Shown here: piece by piece, positions 55,195 to 64,000 of the stretch
How the letters are laid out: each line of letters starts with the position of its first letter
Position numbering within the stretch: the first letter of the stretch is position 1
Origin: Frankia sp. AiPa1
GTDB lineage: Bacteria; Actinomycetota; Actinomycetes; Frankiales; Frankiaceae
Reading direction: 5' to 3'
NCBI RefSeq assembly: GCF_023243075.1
Contig: NZ_JALKFZ020000004.1
Span: 1-64,000 of the forward strand
DNA length: 64,000 bases
Made by a program: the position numbers and the translations under genes
Notes under the pieces: generated by a model
What the model saw: the letters and a program-made list of their open reading frames with translations, nothing else
What the model was told of the DNA's origin: nothing
Databases searched by the model: none

Positions 55195-56226
55195 ATGACG
55201 TGTCAGTCGAGTGTGGGTGTACTCCTGATGGCGGCGAGTGTGTGCGGCGGACTGCTGATCTGGCCCACGGATGGCCTCGGATCGGGCGGCGTGCGCCCGG
55301 CAGACAAGGCGGCGGTGGCCGCGGCGGCGACGGTGGCGGCGACCGGCGGATCGGTGACCGGGGTGACACCGGCTCTTCCGAGAGCCGCGCTGGAACCGTC
55401 ACCCCCGGCGTCGCGCGTGGATGCCGCGCGTGGTTCTGGCCGCATGCGGACGATCGTCGACATTGCGGCGACAGGCGCATCGTCGAACGGCCTTGCGGAC
55501 CGGTTGCGCGCCCACCTTGCCGCACGGCCAGGACATGTCAGCGTCGCGATGTACGACGTGGTGTCCGGCGAGACCGTCGCCGTTACCGATCCGGCAGTTG
55601 CCGGCTACGAGATGGCCAGCACCGTGAAGCTCGACATCCTTACCGCGCTGGTACGCAGTGCCGGCCCGTCGGGCACACTCACGGCCCGGCAGCGGGCTCT
55701 CGCCCAGAAGATGATCTCAGTGAGTGACAACGGCGCGGCCACTGTCCTGTGGACGGACGCCGGGGGTACCTCGGGCATGAACGCCTTCTTCGCGCTGCTG
55801 GGCATGCGGGCCACCCAGGCCGGACCTGGCGACTATTGGGGTCTGACCCGGACGACCGGCGCGGACCAGCTTGCCGTGCTGCGGGCGATCGCGTACCCGG
55901 GCCTGCTGACCGCCGCACAACGCTCTGTGATCGCCGGGTTCCTGGGTACGGTGATCCCCGCGCAGCGCTGGGGCCTGACCGGCGGTGTGCCCTCCGGCGT
56001 CACGGTCGAGCTGAAAAACGGCTGGCTCCCGCGTACCAGCGGCTGGGTGATCGCCAGCCTGGCCCATGTCCACGGCGCCGGACGTGACTATGTGATGGCG
56101 GTCTTCTCCAAGAACGGCCCGAGCATGGCTTCCGGCGTCACCACCGTGCAGGGCGTGTCCGCCCTGGCCTGGGACGCCGCCACTGCCCCATCGGCGGCCA
56201 CTGCCTCATCGGCCGCCTCCAGATGA
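55195..56226 (+). CDS. Class A beta-lactamase-fold serine hydrolase
   Basis: A 343-residue exported protein. An N-terminal hydrophobic stretch (VGVLLMAASVCGGLLIW) is a signal or anchor, followed by an Ala/Thr-rich linker and the penicillin-recognising fold. SxxK is STVK (S142, K145), SDN is 177-179, and the KTG box is KNG (274-276). I see no ExxxN omega-loop Glu, so it may not be a true beta-lactamase and may instead be a cell-wall-related hydrolase of the beta-lactamase2 type. ATG 55195 is chosen; upstream starts are possible. A hairpin follows the stop. Confidence 0.82.
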   Translation: MTCQSSVGVLLMAASVCGGLLIWPTDGLGSGGVRPADKAAVAAAATVAATGGSVTGVTPALPRAALEPSPPASRVDAARGSGRMRTIVDIAATGASSNGLADRLRAHLAARPGHVSVAMYDVVSGETVAVTDPAVAGYEMASTVKLDILTALVRSAGPSGTLTARQRALAQKMISVSDNGAATVLWTDAGGTSGMNAFFALLGMRATQAGPGDYWGLTRTTGADQLAVLRAIAYPGLLTAAQRSVIAGFLGTVIPAQRWGLTGGVPSGVTVELKNGWLPRTSGWVIASLAHVHGAGRDYVMAVFSKNGPSMASGVTTVQGVSALAWDAATAPSAATASSAASR

Positions 56227-56231
56227 CCGCA

Positions 56232-56249
56232 CTGGTCCTGGGGGACCAG
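56232..56249 (+). terminator. Terminator after the beta-lactamase-fold gene
   Basis: CTGGTCC/GGACCAG forms a perfect 7-bp stem with a 4-nt loop, starting 6 nt after the stop codon. Confidence 0.6.
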
Positions 56250-56273
56250 CCGACCCGGGGTGCCGTACCCGGA

Positions 56274-56307
56274 GGCTGTGGCGCCGCGCAGCGGCGGTGC
56301 CACAGCC
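56274..56307 (-). terminator. Strong terminator after sthA
   Basis: GGCTGTGGC pairs with GCCACAGCC, and an inner GCCGC/GCGGC pair extends the stem to 14 bp around a 3-nt loop, with a 3-nt bulge. It lies 16 nt beyond the sthA stop and could act on both strands. Confidence 0.7.
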
Positions 56308-56322
56308 GACCAGACGTTCGGA

Positions 56323-57732
56323 TCAGCCGCTGAAGCGGGCAACGGCGCGCATCTTGTTCATCGCGTCGAGCGCCGCGACCTTGTACGACTCCGCCAGCGT
56401 CGGGTAGTTGAAAACGCTGTCGACGAGGTAGTCGATCGTGCCGTCGCAGCCCATCACGGTCTGCCCGATGTGGACGAGCTCGGTGGCGCCCGTGCCGAAC
56501 ACATGCACGCCGAGTAGACGTCGATCCTGCGGGCTGACCAGCAGCTTCAGCATTCCGTACGAGTCGCCGAGGATCGCGCCGCGGGCGAGCTCCCGGTAGC
56601 GGGCGATCCCCACCTCAAACGGGATGGCCTGCTCGGTCAGCTCGTCCTCGGTGCGCCCGACGTAGGAGATTTCCGGGATGGTGTAGATCCCGATCGGCAT
56701 GAGCTCGGCGCGCAACGCGTTGACGTCCTCACCGCACGCGGCGTAGGCGGCAAGCCTGCCCTGCTCCATCGACGTCGCGGCCAGAGCCGGGAAGCCGATG
56801 ACGTCACCGACGGCGTAGATGTGCTCGACCTCCGTGCGAAAGTCGGAGCCGACCTTGATCCGCCCACGGTTGTCCGCGGACAGGCCCGCCGCCGCCAGGT
56901 TCAGGATGTCGGTGAGGCCCTGACGGCCGGCGGAGTACATCACCGTGTCCGCCGGAAGCTTCTTGCCGCTCTCCAGCAGGGTGAGCGTGCCGCCGTTGTG
57001 CCGCTCCACCGAGACCACCGACTCGCGGAACCGGAACGTCACCGCCAGGTCCCGGAGCTGGTATTTCAGCGCCTCCACGATCTCGACGTCGCAGAAGTCG
57101 AGCATGCGGTCGCGCCGCTCGACCACCGTGACCTTCGTCCCGAGCGCGGCGAACATCGAGGCGTACTCAATCCCGATCACACCGGCGCCGACGACGACCA
57201 TCGAGCGTGGCAGTTTCTCGAGGGCCAGGATCTGGTCGCTGTCCACGACCGTGCGCCCGTCGAAGTCGACCGTGTCCGGCCGCGCGGGCCTGGTGCCGGT
57301 CGCGATGATGATCCGCTCGGCGTGAACCCGGCGGTCCTCGATGTCACCCGCCGCCCGCACACTCACTGTGTGTGGGTCGATGAAGCTGGCCAGCCCCGTC
57401 AGCAGCGTGACGTGGTTGCGGCTGAGCTGGTTGCGGATGACGTCGATCTCCCGGCTGATGACATGTCTCGTCCGTGCAGACAGGTCACCGACAGTGATGT
57501 CGTCCTTGACTCGATAGTTCGAGCCGTACAGCTCGCGCTGCGACATGCCCGTGAGGTAGATAACAGCTTCGCGCAGAGTTTTCGACGGAATCGTGCCAGT
57601 GTTGATACTGACCCCGCCGATCATCTCCCGCTTGTCCACGATCGCGACCCGCCGGCCGAGCTTGGCTGCCGCGATCGCAGCCTTCTGCCCGCCGGGTCCG
57701 GACCCGATGACGAGGACGTCATAGTCGAACAC
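56323..57732 (-). CDS. sthA: Soluble pyridine nucleotide transhydrogenase
   Basis: A 469-residue flavoprotein balancing NADPH and NADH. The FAD loop [20 protein letters not shown] starts the protein, and [19 protein letters not shown] replaces the redox disulfide of related reductases (no Cys pair), the mark of Sth[21 protein letters not shown] is the NAD(P) loop, and the dimerisation domain follows. GTG 57732 has GGGGAG 6 nt upstream, whereas the GTG at 57738 touches that site. The gene is flanked by a strong terminator. Confidence 0.93.
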   Translation of the reverse strand: MFDYDVLVIGSGPGGQKAAIAAAKLGRRVAIVDKREMIGGVSINTGTIPSKTLREAVIYLTGMSQRELYGSNYRVKDDITVGDLSARTRHVISREIDVIRNQLSRNHVTLLTGLASFIDPHTVSVRAAGDIEDRRVHAERIIIATGTRPARPDTVDFDGRTVVDSDQILALEKLPRSMVVVGAGVIGIEYASMFAALGTKVTVVERRDRMLDFCDVEIVEALKYQLRDLAVTFRFRESVVSVERHNGGTLTLLESGKKLPADTVMYSAGRQGLTDILNLAAAGLSADNRGRIKVGSDFRTEVEHIYAVGDVIGFPALAATSMEQGRLAAYAACGEDVNALRAELMPIGIYTIPEISYVGRTEDELTEQAIPFEVGIARYRELARGAILGDSYGMLKLLVSPQDRRLLGVHVFGTGATELVHIGQTVMGCDGTIDYLVDSVFNYPTLAESYKVAALDAMNKMRAVARFSG

Positions 57733-58339
57733 CGTCACCTCCCCGCATTCTTTCCGGCTCCCGGTGGACCAGAGGCTATCTGCCTCCGCGCCTCTCGAAG
57801 CGATGTTGCACCAGCTTGTTACGTTTATTTCTTCCCCACGCTTTTTCCTGGGCGTTACAGCCATGCGATATCACGCTAAGTCGCCATGGCGACTCTTTGT
57901 GTAATACCCGGGATGTGCCGCCCTTGTCCCGGCTCGGGTCTCCCCTGTGCCTCTTCCTTGAGCTCTTCCACTGATCGCGAAACTTGGTCGCATATCTCGC
58001 GTACGCCCCCGTAGGGCAGTTCTGGGGCGTCGCGCCCGTCCGGTGGTCGACTCCGCTCTTCTGAGCGGACGATGGCGGTCGAAAAATTTGTCGCGCCGGA
58101 CCCGTAACGAACGCCAGCCGGCCTCGTTAGACAGGATGCGGGGGTCGTGGAGGCTGTCTGGGGGGTCTTCCACGACTCCCGCCGCCGTCGGAACCGGCCA
58201 TCACTGTCGGGACGGACGCCTGGCCCTGCCGGCTCGGCGTACGGGAGGGATGGTCGGCGAGGGGTGCGACGGCCGGGAGCCGGCTCCGGAGCGGACTCAC
58301 TCCGGAGCCGGCCCAGCCGGCCCAGCCAGCCAGCCGGGA
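57733..58339. other. Spacer between sthA and fumC, no gene seen
   Basis: A 607-bp region upstream of sthA and downstream of fumC. AT-rich patches at 57815-57895 fit the sthA promoter. It contains the fumC terminator and low-complexity CCAGC repeats at 58312-58334. Frames crossing it are continuations of antisense shadows. Confidence 0.55.
58279..58312 (-). terminator. Terminator after fumC
   Basis: A perfect 12-bp inverted repeat GCCGGCTCCGGA/TCCGGAGCCGGC with a 10-nt loop lies 28 nt beyond the fumC stop. Confidence 0.7.
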
Positions 58340-59731
58340 CTACGGGTGGGTCATCGACAGGACGTCGAGGGCGGCGTCGAGCTGAGCCTCGGTGAGCTTG
58401 CCGGCCTCGATGTAGCCGCGCTCGAGGACTACCTCGCGGATCGTCTTCTCCTCGGCGAGCGAAAGCTTGGCGACCTTCGCGGCCTCCTCGTACCCGATGT
58501 ACTTGTTCAGCGGCGTCACGATGGAGGGCGAGGACTCGGCGAACCGCCGGCACTTCTCGACGTTTGCCTTGATCCCGTCCACGCACTTGTCCGCGAGCAG
58601 AACGCTGATCGTGGACAGGATGTGGATCGACTCGAGCAGGTTGCGGGCGATCACCGGCAGCATCACGTTGAGTTCGAAGTTGCCCGCCGATCCGCCGAAC
58701 GCGACCGCCGCGTCGTTCCCGACGACCTGAGCCACGACCTGACAGACCGCCTCCGGGATGACCGGGTTCACCTTGCCCGGCATGATCGACGAGCCTGGCT
58801 GCAGGTCCGGCAGGCTGATCTCGCCGAGCCCGGCCCGCGGTCCCGACGATGCCCAGCGCAGGTCATTAGCGATCTTGTACAGGGAGATCGCGATGACCCG
58901 CAGGACACCGGATGCCTCGACGAGCCCGTCCCGGGAGGCCTGCGCCTCGAAGTGGTTACGGGCCTCCGTCAGCGGCAGGTCGGTGCTGGCGGCCAGCTCC
59001 GAGATGACGGCGGCGGAGAAACCGGGCGGCGTGTTGATCCCGGTGCCGACCGCGGTACCACCGAGTGGCAGCTCGCCCACCCGCGGCAGCGCCACGTTCA
59101 GGCGCTCGACCCCGAGCCGCACCGCCGCCGCGTACCCGCCGAACTCCTGACCGAGCGTGACCGGGGTGGCGTCCATCAGATGGGTGCGGCCCGACTTCAC
59201 CACATCCGCGAACTCGGTCTCCTTGCGACCGAGCGACTCGGCGAGGTGGTCCAGCGCCGGGATCAGCTCCTGCACGATCCCCTGCGTCGCCGCCACGTGG
59301 ATGGACGACGGGAACACGTCGTTCGACGACTGCGAGGCGTTGACATGGTCGTTCGGATGCACCGGACGGCCGAGCCGCTCGGACGCCAGCGACGCCAGCA
59401 CCTCGTTGGTGTTCATGTTCGACGAGGTGCCGCTGCCGGTCTGGAACACGTCCAGCGGGAAGTGCTCGTCCCAGTCACCCCGCGCGACCTCGGCCGCCGC
59501 GTCCTTGATCGCCTCGGCGATGTCGCCGTCCAACACGCCGAGCTTGGCGTTCACCGTCGCGGCCGCGGCCTTGATCCGCGCGAGCGCCTGGATGTGCGCG
59601 CGGGAGATCCGCTGGCCCGAAACGGGGAAGTTCTCCACCGCCCGCTGCGTCTGCGCCCGCCACCGGGCCGACGCCGGCACCCGGACGTCGCCCATGCTGT
59701 CGTGCTCGATGCGGTATTCCTGCTCGCTCAT
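58340..59731 (-). CDS. fumC: Fumarate hydratase class II
   Basis: A 463-residue, cofactor-free TCA-cycle enzyme converting fumarate and malate. The fold-wide signature [49 protein letters not shown] and [18 protein letters not shown] are all intact. ATG 59731 has GGGAGAA 7 nt upstream. Its proximity to phoH2, ispH and xseAB resembles mycobacterial Rv1095-Rv1110. Confidence 0.97.
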   Translation of the reverse strand: MSEQEYRIEHDSMGDVRVPASARWRAQTQRAVENFPVSGQRISRAHIQALARIKAAAATVNAKLGVLDGDIAEAIKDAAAEVARGDWDEHFPLDVFQTGSGTSSNMNTNEVLASLASERLGRPVHPNDHVNASQSSNDVFPSSIHVAATQGIVQELIPALDHLAESLGRKETEFADVVKSGRTHLMDATPVTLGQEFGGYAAAVRLGVERLNVALPRVGELPLGGTAVGTGINTPPGFSAAVISELAASTDLPLTEARNHFEAQASRDGLVEASGVLRVIAISLYKIANDLRWASSGPRAGLGEISLPDLQPGSSIMPGKVNPVIPEAVCQVVAQVVGNDAAVAFGGSAGNFELNVMLPVIARNLLESIHILSTISVLLADKCVDGIKANVEKCRRFAESSPSIVTPLNKYIGYEEAAKVAKLSLAEEKTIREVVLERGYIEAGKLTEAQLDAALDVLSMTHP

Positions 59732-60507
59732 GTGCCCGTTCTCCCGATGTTCCGTCACCATCGACCCGGCCTGCGATCGGCGGCACGCGCTGTGCGTGCG
59801 CACAGGACATGTGTCGACGACACGTGCCCACCGATCCCAGGGCCGACCCTAGGACATCTGGCGCGTACGGTCCCCCCACGACCGTGCGCATGGGCCCTCT
59901 CACACCACCGCCGCATTGCCCCGCCGCAGCCCCACCATCGTGAGCCGCGCCGACTGCTGCTTGACGCGCCATCGCCAGTGGCGAGAGAGGGCGCTTACCT
60001 CGAACCTTTGGAAGCCTCGTCGAGAAGCTTTGTCCGAGCGGTGGTATTGCCGGGCGAAAGACGGCGGGCGGGTACCGCACGAAAGTCCGCTTTTCCAAGA
60101 GAATTTTCCGCTACTCGCGGACCGAGTAAAGATCCCTTCTCGCATCCGGAGTCCCGATCTTCAGCCCGATCGCTGGTGGACGAGGAGACCGGCCATGGGG
60201 CCGCACTCAGCGCTACCTGGCCGCTGGCCCCGCCGCGCGGATCACACGGTCAGAACGACCCTCAGGGATCGACGGGCGCTGGAATCTCGTTGCAGGCGGT
60301 GACGGCGGCCGGTCGGTGGCGGGGTTGCTGGAACGACAACGCCGCAGCGCCCAGTGTCCGTTCAGCCACCCCTGACAACTGGGCTGGCTGAAAAGACGAA
60401 CAGTAGGCACTGCGGCGTGGAGGGTCGGGTGGGGATGGAACGGTCGAGCCGAGGCGGCAGGGTGCCTGCCCGCCCGCACCAATGCGCGGCGACGCTGTGC
60501 CGTTGCC
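59732..60507. other. 776-bp spacer upstream of fumC
   Basis: An AT-richer stretch (60075-60140) stands out against the GC-rich background. No frame on either strand has a ribosome site and coding-like codon use. I cannot exclude a decayed gene, but no family is recognisable. Confidence 0.5.
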
Positions 60508-61473
60508 CTAGGAGGCGGCGGTTTCGCGTTCGCGGGTGCGCATGTCGCGGCGGAGCTCGGGGGGGAGTGCGAACAGGAGGTGCTCGTCGGCGGAGGTGAC
60601 CTCCTCGACGTCGGTGAAGCCGCGCTCGGCGAGCCAGGCCATGACGCCGGTGACGAGCTCCTCGGGGACGGACGCGCCGGAGGTGACCCCGACGGTCTCG
60701 ACGCCGTCGAGCCAGGCCTCGTCGACCTCGGTGAAGTCGTCGACCAGGTAGGAGGCGGGGGCGCCGGCGTCGAGTGCGACCTCGACGAGGCGGACGGAGT
60801 TCGAGGAGTTGGCCGAGCCGACCACGATGAGCAGCTCGACCTTGTCCGCGATGTCCTTGACGGCGACCTGGCGGTTCTGCGTGGCGTAGCAGATGTCCGA
60901 GTTCGGTGGGCCCTGCAGGTGCGGGAAGCGTTCCCGCAGCGCGTCCACCGTGGTCATCGTCTCGTCGACGGACAGGGTGGTCTGCGAGAGGAAGGCGACA
61001 TGCTCGGGGTCGCGGACCACGACGCGGGCGGCGTCGTCCGGTCCATCGACCAGATGGATGCGGTCAGGCGCCTGCCCGGTGGTACCGACGACCTCCTCGT
61101 GGCCCTCGTGGCCGATGAGGAGAATGTCGTAGTCCTCCCGGGCGAAACGACGCGCCTCGGAGTGGACCTTGGTGACCAGGGGACACGTCGCGTCGATGGT
61201 GCGCAGCTGGCGCGCGGCGGCCTCCTCGTGCACCGTCGGCGCCACACCGTGCGCGGAGAAGACGACGGTGGCACCCTCGGGAACCTCGTCCGTCTCATCG
61301 ACGAAGATCGCGCCCTTGGCCTCCAACGTCTTGACGACGTGCAGGTTGTGCACAATCTGCTTGCGCACGTAGACAGGTGAGCCGTAGAGCTCCAGCGCCT
61401 TCTCCACGGTCACGACAGCTCGATCGACACCGGCGCAGTAGCCGCGCGGCTTGGCAAGAAGGACCCGGCCCAT
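60508..61473 (-). CDS. ispH: 4-hydroxy-3-methylbut-2-enyl diphosphate reductase
   Basis: A 321-residue [4Fe-4S] enzyme, the last step of the MEP isoprenoid pathway, making IPP and DMAPP. The three cluster cysteines are in [28 protein letters not shown] and [19 protein letters not shown] and [12 protein letters not shown] supply substrate-binding His. ATG 61473 fits the family start. It is divergent from xseA by 158 nt, the same pairing as in mycobacteria. Confidence 0.97.
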   Translation of the reverse strand: MGRVLLAKPRGYCAGVDRAVVTVEKALELYGSPVYVRKQIVHNLHVVKTLEAKGAIFVDETDEVPEGATVVFSAHGVAPTVHEEAAARQLRTIDATCPLVTKVHSEARRFAREDYDILLIGHEGHEEVVGTTGQAPDRIHLVDGPDDAARVVVRDPEHVAFLSQTTLSVDETMTTVDALRERFPHLQGPPNSDICYATQNRQVAVKDIADKVELLIVVGSANSSNSVRLVEVALDAGAPASYLVDDFTEVDEAWLDGVETVGVTSGASVPEELVTGVMAWLAERGFTDVEEVTSADEHLLFALPPELRRDMRTRERETAAS

Positions 61474-61631
61474 GCTGGGGAGTCTACGCGGTGGACAGCG
61501 CCCGCCAAGAGGCTTGGGGGATGCGTTACCTGATGGCGAGGCCGTCCTGACCGGTCCGCGCAACGGCCGTTCGGACGGTCTCGGGTGGAGTTGACGACCG
61601 TCTCGGCGATCTGTCGGAGGTCACCGTTACG

Positions 61632-62855
61632 GTGCCCCATATGGCCCTGACCTCGACTCCCGAGCAGCCCTTGCCGGTGCGCACCGTCTCGCGCGCGGTG
61701 GGGGACTGGATCCACCGGCTAGGCCGGGTCTGGGTCGAGGGCCAGGTGACGCAGCTCGTGCGGCGGCCGGGAATGGGCACTGTCTTCCTCACCCTGCGGG
61801 ACCCTGTTGCGGACATCTCTTTGCGGGTGACCTGTCCGCGGGCGGTCTGTGATGCGGTCGGCCCGGCGTTGGTGGACGGCGCCCGGGTCGTGGTGTGGGG
61901 CAAGCCGTCGTTCCATGCCGGCCGCGGCACGCTCTCCCTTGCGGTGACGGAGATCCGTCCTCTCGGCGCGGGGGCGTTGCTGGCCCGGCTCGAGCAGCTC
62001 AGGGCGACGCTGGCTGCCGAGGGGCTGTTCGCGGCGGCCCGCAAGCGGCGCCTGCCGTTTCTCCCGGTGGCGGTCGGGCTGATCACTGGGCGGGCCAGCG
62101 CCGCCGAGCGCGACGTCGTGGAGAACGCGCGCAGGCGTTGGCCGGCGGTGCGCATCGAGCTGCGGGAGGTGGCCGTCCAGGGACCGCTCGCGGTCGGGCA
62201 GGTGATCGACGCGTTGCGCGACCTCGACGCGCGGCCCGACGTCGAGGTCATCGTGATCGCTCGCGGTGGTGGGTCGCTCGAGGACCTGCTGCCCTTCTCC
62301 GACGAGGCACTGCTGCGCGCCGTGGCGATCGCGCGAACCCCGGTGGTGTCGGCTATCGGACACGAGCAGGACGCCCCACTGCTCGACTTCGTGGCGGACG
62401 TGCGAGCCTCCACGCCGACCGATGCCGCCAAACGCGTCGTCCCCGACGTCGGCGAGCAGGCGGCGGCGGTCGCCCAGCTGCGCGCGCGGGCGCGGCGGGC
62501 CCTCGGCCACCGGCTTGACCGGGAGGAACGCCGCCTCGCCGACACCCGCCGCCGGCCGGTGCTGGCCGCGCCCTGGGGGGCGCTGGACGGGCGCCAGCAG
62601 GAGATCGCCGCATTGCGTGCGCGCGGCCGCCGCTGCGTCCACCATGCGCTCGAGGTGGCCGAGCATGACGTGCGGGCGACGCGGGCGCGGATGCGGGCGC
62701 TGTCGCCGGCCGCGACACTCGAGCGCGGCTACGCCGTGGTCCAGCGGACGTCCGACGGTGTGGTGGTGCGCGATCCCGGCGAGGTCACAACGGGTGATGG
62801 CCTGGCGGTCCGGGTGTCTGGCGGGCAGCTACGCGCCGTGGTCACCGACGGCTGA
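61632..62855 (+). CDS. xseA: Exodeoxyribonuclease VII large subunit
   Basis: A 407-residue nuclease subunit degrading single-stranded DNA to oligonucleotides. The N-terminal OB fold ([25 protein letters not shown]) is followed by the catalytic core ([61 protein letters not shown]) and a coiled-coil tail. GTG 61632 has GGAGG 11 nt upstream; ATG 61641 is an alternative. Its small subunit gene lies downstream but on the other strand. Confidence 0.95.
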   Translation: MPHMALTSTPEQPLPVRTVSRAVGDWIHRLGRVWVEGQVTQLVRRPGMGTVFLTLRDPVADISLRVTCPRAVCDAVGPALVDGARVVVWGKPSFHAGRGTLSLAVTEIRPLGAGALLARLEQLRATLAAEGLFAAARKRRLPFLPVAVGLITGRASAAERDVVENARRRWPAVRIELREVAVQGPLAVGQVIDALRDLDARPDVEVIVIARGGGSLEDLLPFSDEALLRAVAIARTPVVSAIGHEQDAPLLDFVADVRASTPTDAAKRVVPDVGEQAAAVAQLRARARRALGHRLDREERRLADTRRRPVLAAPWGALDGRQQEIAALRARGRRCVHHALEVAEHDVRATRARMRALSPAATLERGYAVVQRTSDGVVVRDPGEVTTGDGLAVRVSGGQLRAVVTDG

Positions 62856-62906
62856 CCCGTGGAGGGCGGCCGGCTGCGAACTGGGTGTACCGGGCGCGCA
62901 AGGCCG

Positions 62907-62940
62907 GACGGGTAGCCGAGAGTGACGGGTAGCCGAGAGT
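62907..62940. repeat. 17-bp exact tandem duplication at the xseA/xseB junction
   Basis: GACGGGTAGCCGAGAGT occurs twice (62907-62923, 62924-62940), and the second copy ends exactly at the xseB stop codon. Confidence 0.92.
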
Positions 62941-63324
62941 TCAGCGTGCGGCGTTCGCCGCGGGCACCCCGATGCCAGCGGTCCCCCCGGGAGCACCGGG
63001 CCCGGCGGGATCGGCGGCGGCCAAGCGCGAACGGGCGCCGTCGAGGAAGCCCTGGCAGGCACGAGCGAGTTGCTCGCCGCGTTCCCACAGCGCCAGCGAC
63101 TGCTCCAGGGTCACGCCACCGGCCTCGAGCTTGTGGACGACCTCCTCCAGCTCCGCGCGCGCCTGCTCGTAGCTGGCCGGTGTCGGCGGGGCGTCCGACG
63201 GCGCGGCGTTCGCCAAGGGGTCATGTGATGGCGACGCCACGTCGCCGGGATGGGATGAAGCCATGGGGTAGGTGTTGGCCGTGTCGCCGAGCGTCGCGGG
63301 TTGAGGGTCTGGGCCTTCTGGCAT
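62941..63324 (-). CDS. xseB: Exodeoxyribonuclease VII small subunit
   Basis: A 127-residue protein whose core ASYEQARAELEEVVHKLEAG plus GVTLEQSLALWERGEQLARA is the XseB helical hairpin that binds XseA. A disordered 50-residue N-terminus and an Ala/Gly-rich tail are extra. ATG 63324 has GGAGG 5 nt before it. It is convergent with xseA, whereas the two usually form a same-strand operon. Confidence 0.92.
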   Translation of the reverse strand: MPEGPDPQPATLGDTANTYPMASSHPGDVASPSHDPLANAAPSDAPPTPASYEQARAELEEVVHKLEAGGVTLEQSLALWERGEQLARACQGFLDGARSRLAAADPAGPGAPGGTAGIGVPAANAAR

Positions 63325-63713
63325 CGCCACCTCCGAGCCGTCGTACGATCAATTTTTCGTCAATCCGGACCTGTGGTCCGATCGTGCTGCTTTGTAGCAT
63401 GCGGCGCGATCGGGGCACATTCCCGCGAGGCCGCACACCAGTATTGCCGGCGCGATCCCGTCACTCCCGAGCTGTCTCCGGTCGCCGAAATCCCACTCCG
63501 GCCGGGCCCAACGTGGTACCAATCAGATGACAATAGTGGTGGAAGTGGGATCGCCGGCGAAAGATCCCTAGTACAAAGATCCAGTACAAAGATCCAGAAT
63601 GCAGAGATCCATCGTACGAGGTCACCGTAGGACGATTCGGATTGGCGGTGGTCCGTGCAGGCGCGGGCCCCGTCTGGCTGACCGCTCCCTGGGGGCGGTT
63701 CGGAGGTACCCGC
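63325..63713. other. Divergent spacer after xseB with short repeats
   Basis: A 389-bp region with lower GC, holding promoters for xseB and the 63714 gene. A 13-bp unit (AGTACAAAGATCC) is duplicated at 63570-63595, with a degenerate third copy to 63610. No gene seen. Confidence 0.55.
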
Positions 63714-63965
63714 ATGCCCGGCGCACGCCCGACGCCTCCGGCCGTCGGTGGTTCCTCCCGTCGACGGACCCTGCCCGCTTCGCGCGCCGGTGGGGCGCTC
63801 GCGTCCCGGCCAGGCGCCAACCCGCTGCGGCCGTTGGTAAGGCGCGCAGCTGGCCTGGTCCTCGGCATCGCCGTGCTCATTCCCGTGGCCACCGCGGTGG
63901 GCGGCTCGCACGGTGCGCACCCTGACGGCCCGCCGTCCGTTGCCGCGGGCGTCGCCGGTCGCTGA
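63714..63965 (+). CDS. Small membrane or secreted protein
   Basis: An 83-residue protein. A basic, Pro-rich N-terminus precedes one hydrophobic helix (about 46-62, GLVLGIAVLIPVATAV) and a short tail ending GVAGR. GGAGG lies 7 nt before the ATG, which makes the start credible. No family is recognised. It ends 35 nt before the window edge and is complete. Confidence 0.55.
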   Translation: MPGARPTPPAVGGSSRRRTLPASRAGGALASRPGANPLRPLVRRAAGLVLGIAVLIPVATAVGGSHGAHPDGPPSVAAGVAGR

Positions 63966-64000
63966 CCGCGACGCGAGAGCGCCTCGACCGCGTGGTGCCG

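Noticed and set aside
55195..56226. Antibiotic-resistance class A beta-lactamase
   Set aside because: SxxK, SDN and KNG are present, but the omega-loop Glu motif was not found and the context is not mobile; kept as a serine hydrolase of that fold.
58043..60391. 782-codon plus-strand frame
   Set aside because: It runs antisense through the whole of fumC and its terminator; the protein is Arg/Asp/Gly-rich without any domain. High GC removes stops from opposite frames.

Overview
The window reads as chromosomal DNA of a high-GC, GTG-start-rich actinobacterium, most likely Frankia or a close relative. The basis is the very GC-rich third codon positions, the mycothiol enzyme Mca, a PIN-PhoH protein, a GTP-type PEP carboxykinase, and gene order resembling the Mycobacterium tuberculosis Rv1020-Rv1026 and Rv1080c-Rv1110 neighbourhoods as I recall them. 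The genus call is inference; no rRNA or other marker is present. No CRISPR array, integrase, insertion sequence or phage module was seen. || Region 1 (1-7082, minus strand) is a cell-envelope glycan or tailoring locus. Its genes are a TTG-start glucose-1-phosphate cytidylyltransferase-like gene, an M28/DUF4910-like metalloprotein, an IspD-like cytidylyltransferase, a PhyH-type Fe(II)/2-oxoglutarate dioxygenase and an SDR whose YxxxK residues are replaced by F and Q. Most of these overlap or nearly touch. A terminator follows, then an O-antigen ligase/polymerase-like membrane protein and an O-methyltransferase. Region 2 (7583-10258) holds a membrane-anchored GH26-like hydrolase and a MerR regulator. 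|| Region 3 (10401-22533, plus strand) is a core run: mfd, a SurA-like lipoprotein, mazG, sppA, eno, an FtsB/DivIC-like gene, DUF501, ppx and a family 5 uracil-DNA glycosylase, several with ATGA or GTGA overlaps. Region 4 (22684-35222) carries an NDH-2-like dehydrogenase, an atypical tRNA, a Bax-inhibitor-1-like protein, an MBOAT/SGNH surface acylation pair, an alpha/beta hydrolase, a secreted serine protease and a VWA/MoxR-type AAA pair. || Region 5 (35371-41529) is the conserved greA / mca / small membrane protein / DUF255 / hemolysin III neighbourhood. Region 6 (41812-57732) has pckG, a 1-kb repeat-bearing spacer, phoH2, msrA, a NagD-like HAD phosphatase, lipoproteins, an extra adenylate kinase, a degenerate Nudix protein behind a possible leader peptide, a PfkB kinase, a beta-lactamase-fold protein and sthA. 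Region 7 (58340-63965) has fumC, ispH, xseA and, unusually convergent to it, xseB. || A window-wide feature is many exact short tandem duplications (8 to 18 bp), both in spacers and in frame inside low-complexity protein segments. The strongest leads are the dioxygenase-centred CDP-type cluster with its degenerate SDR, the atypical tRNA, the convergent xseA/xseB with a 17-bp duplication at the junction, and the Nudix gene with its leader ORF. None of these is proven to be a new system from sequence alone.
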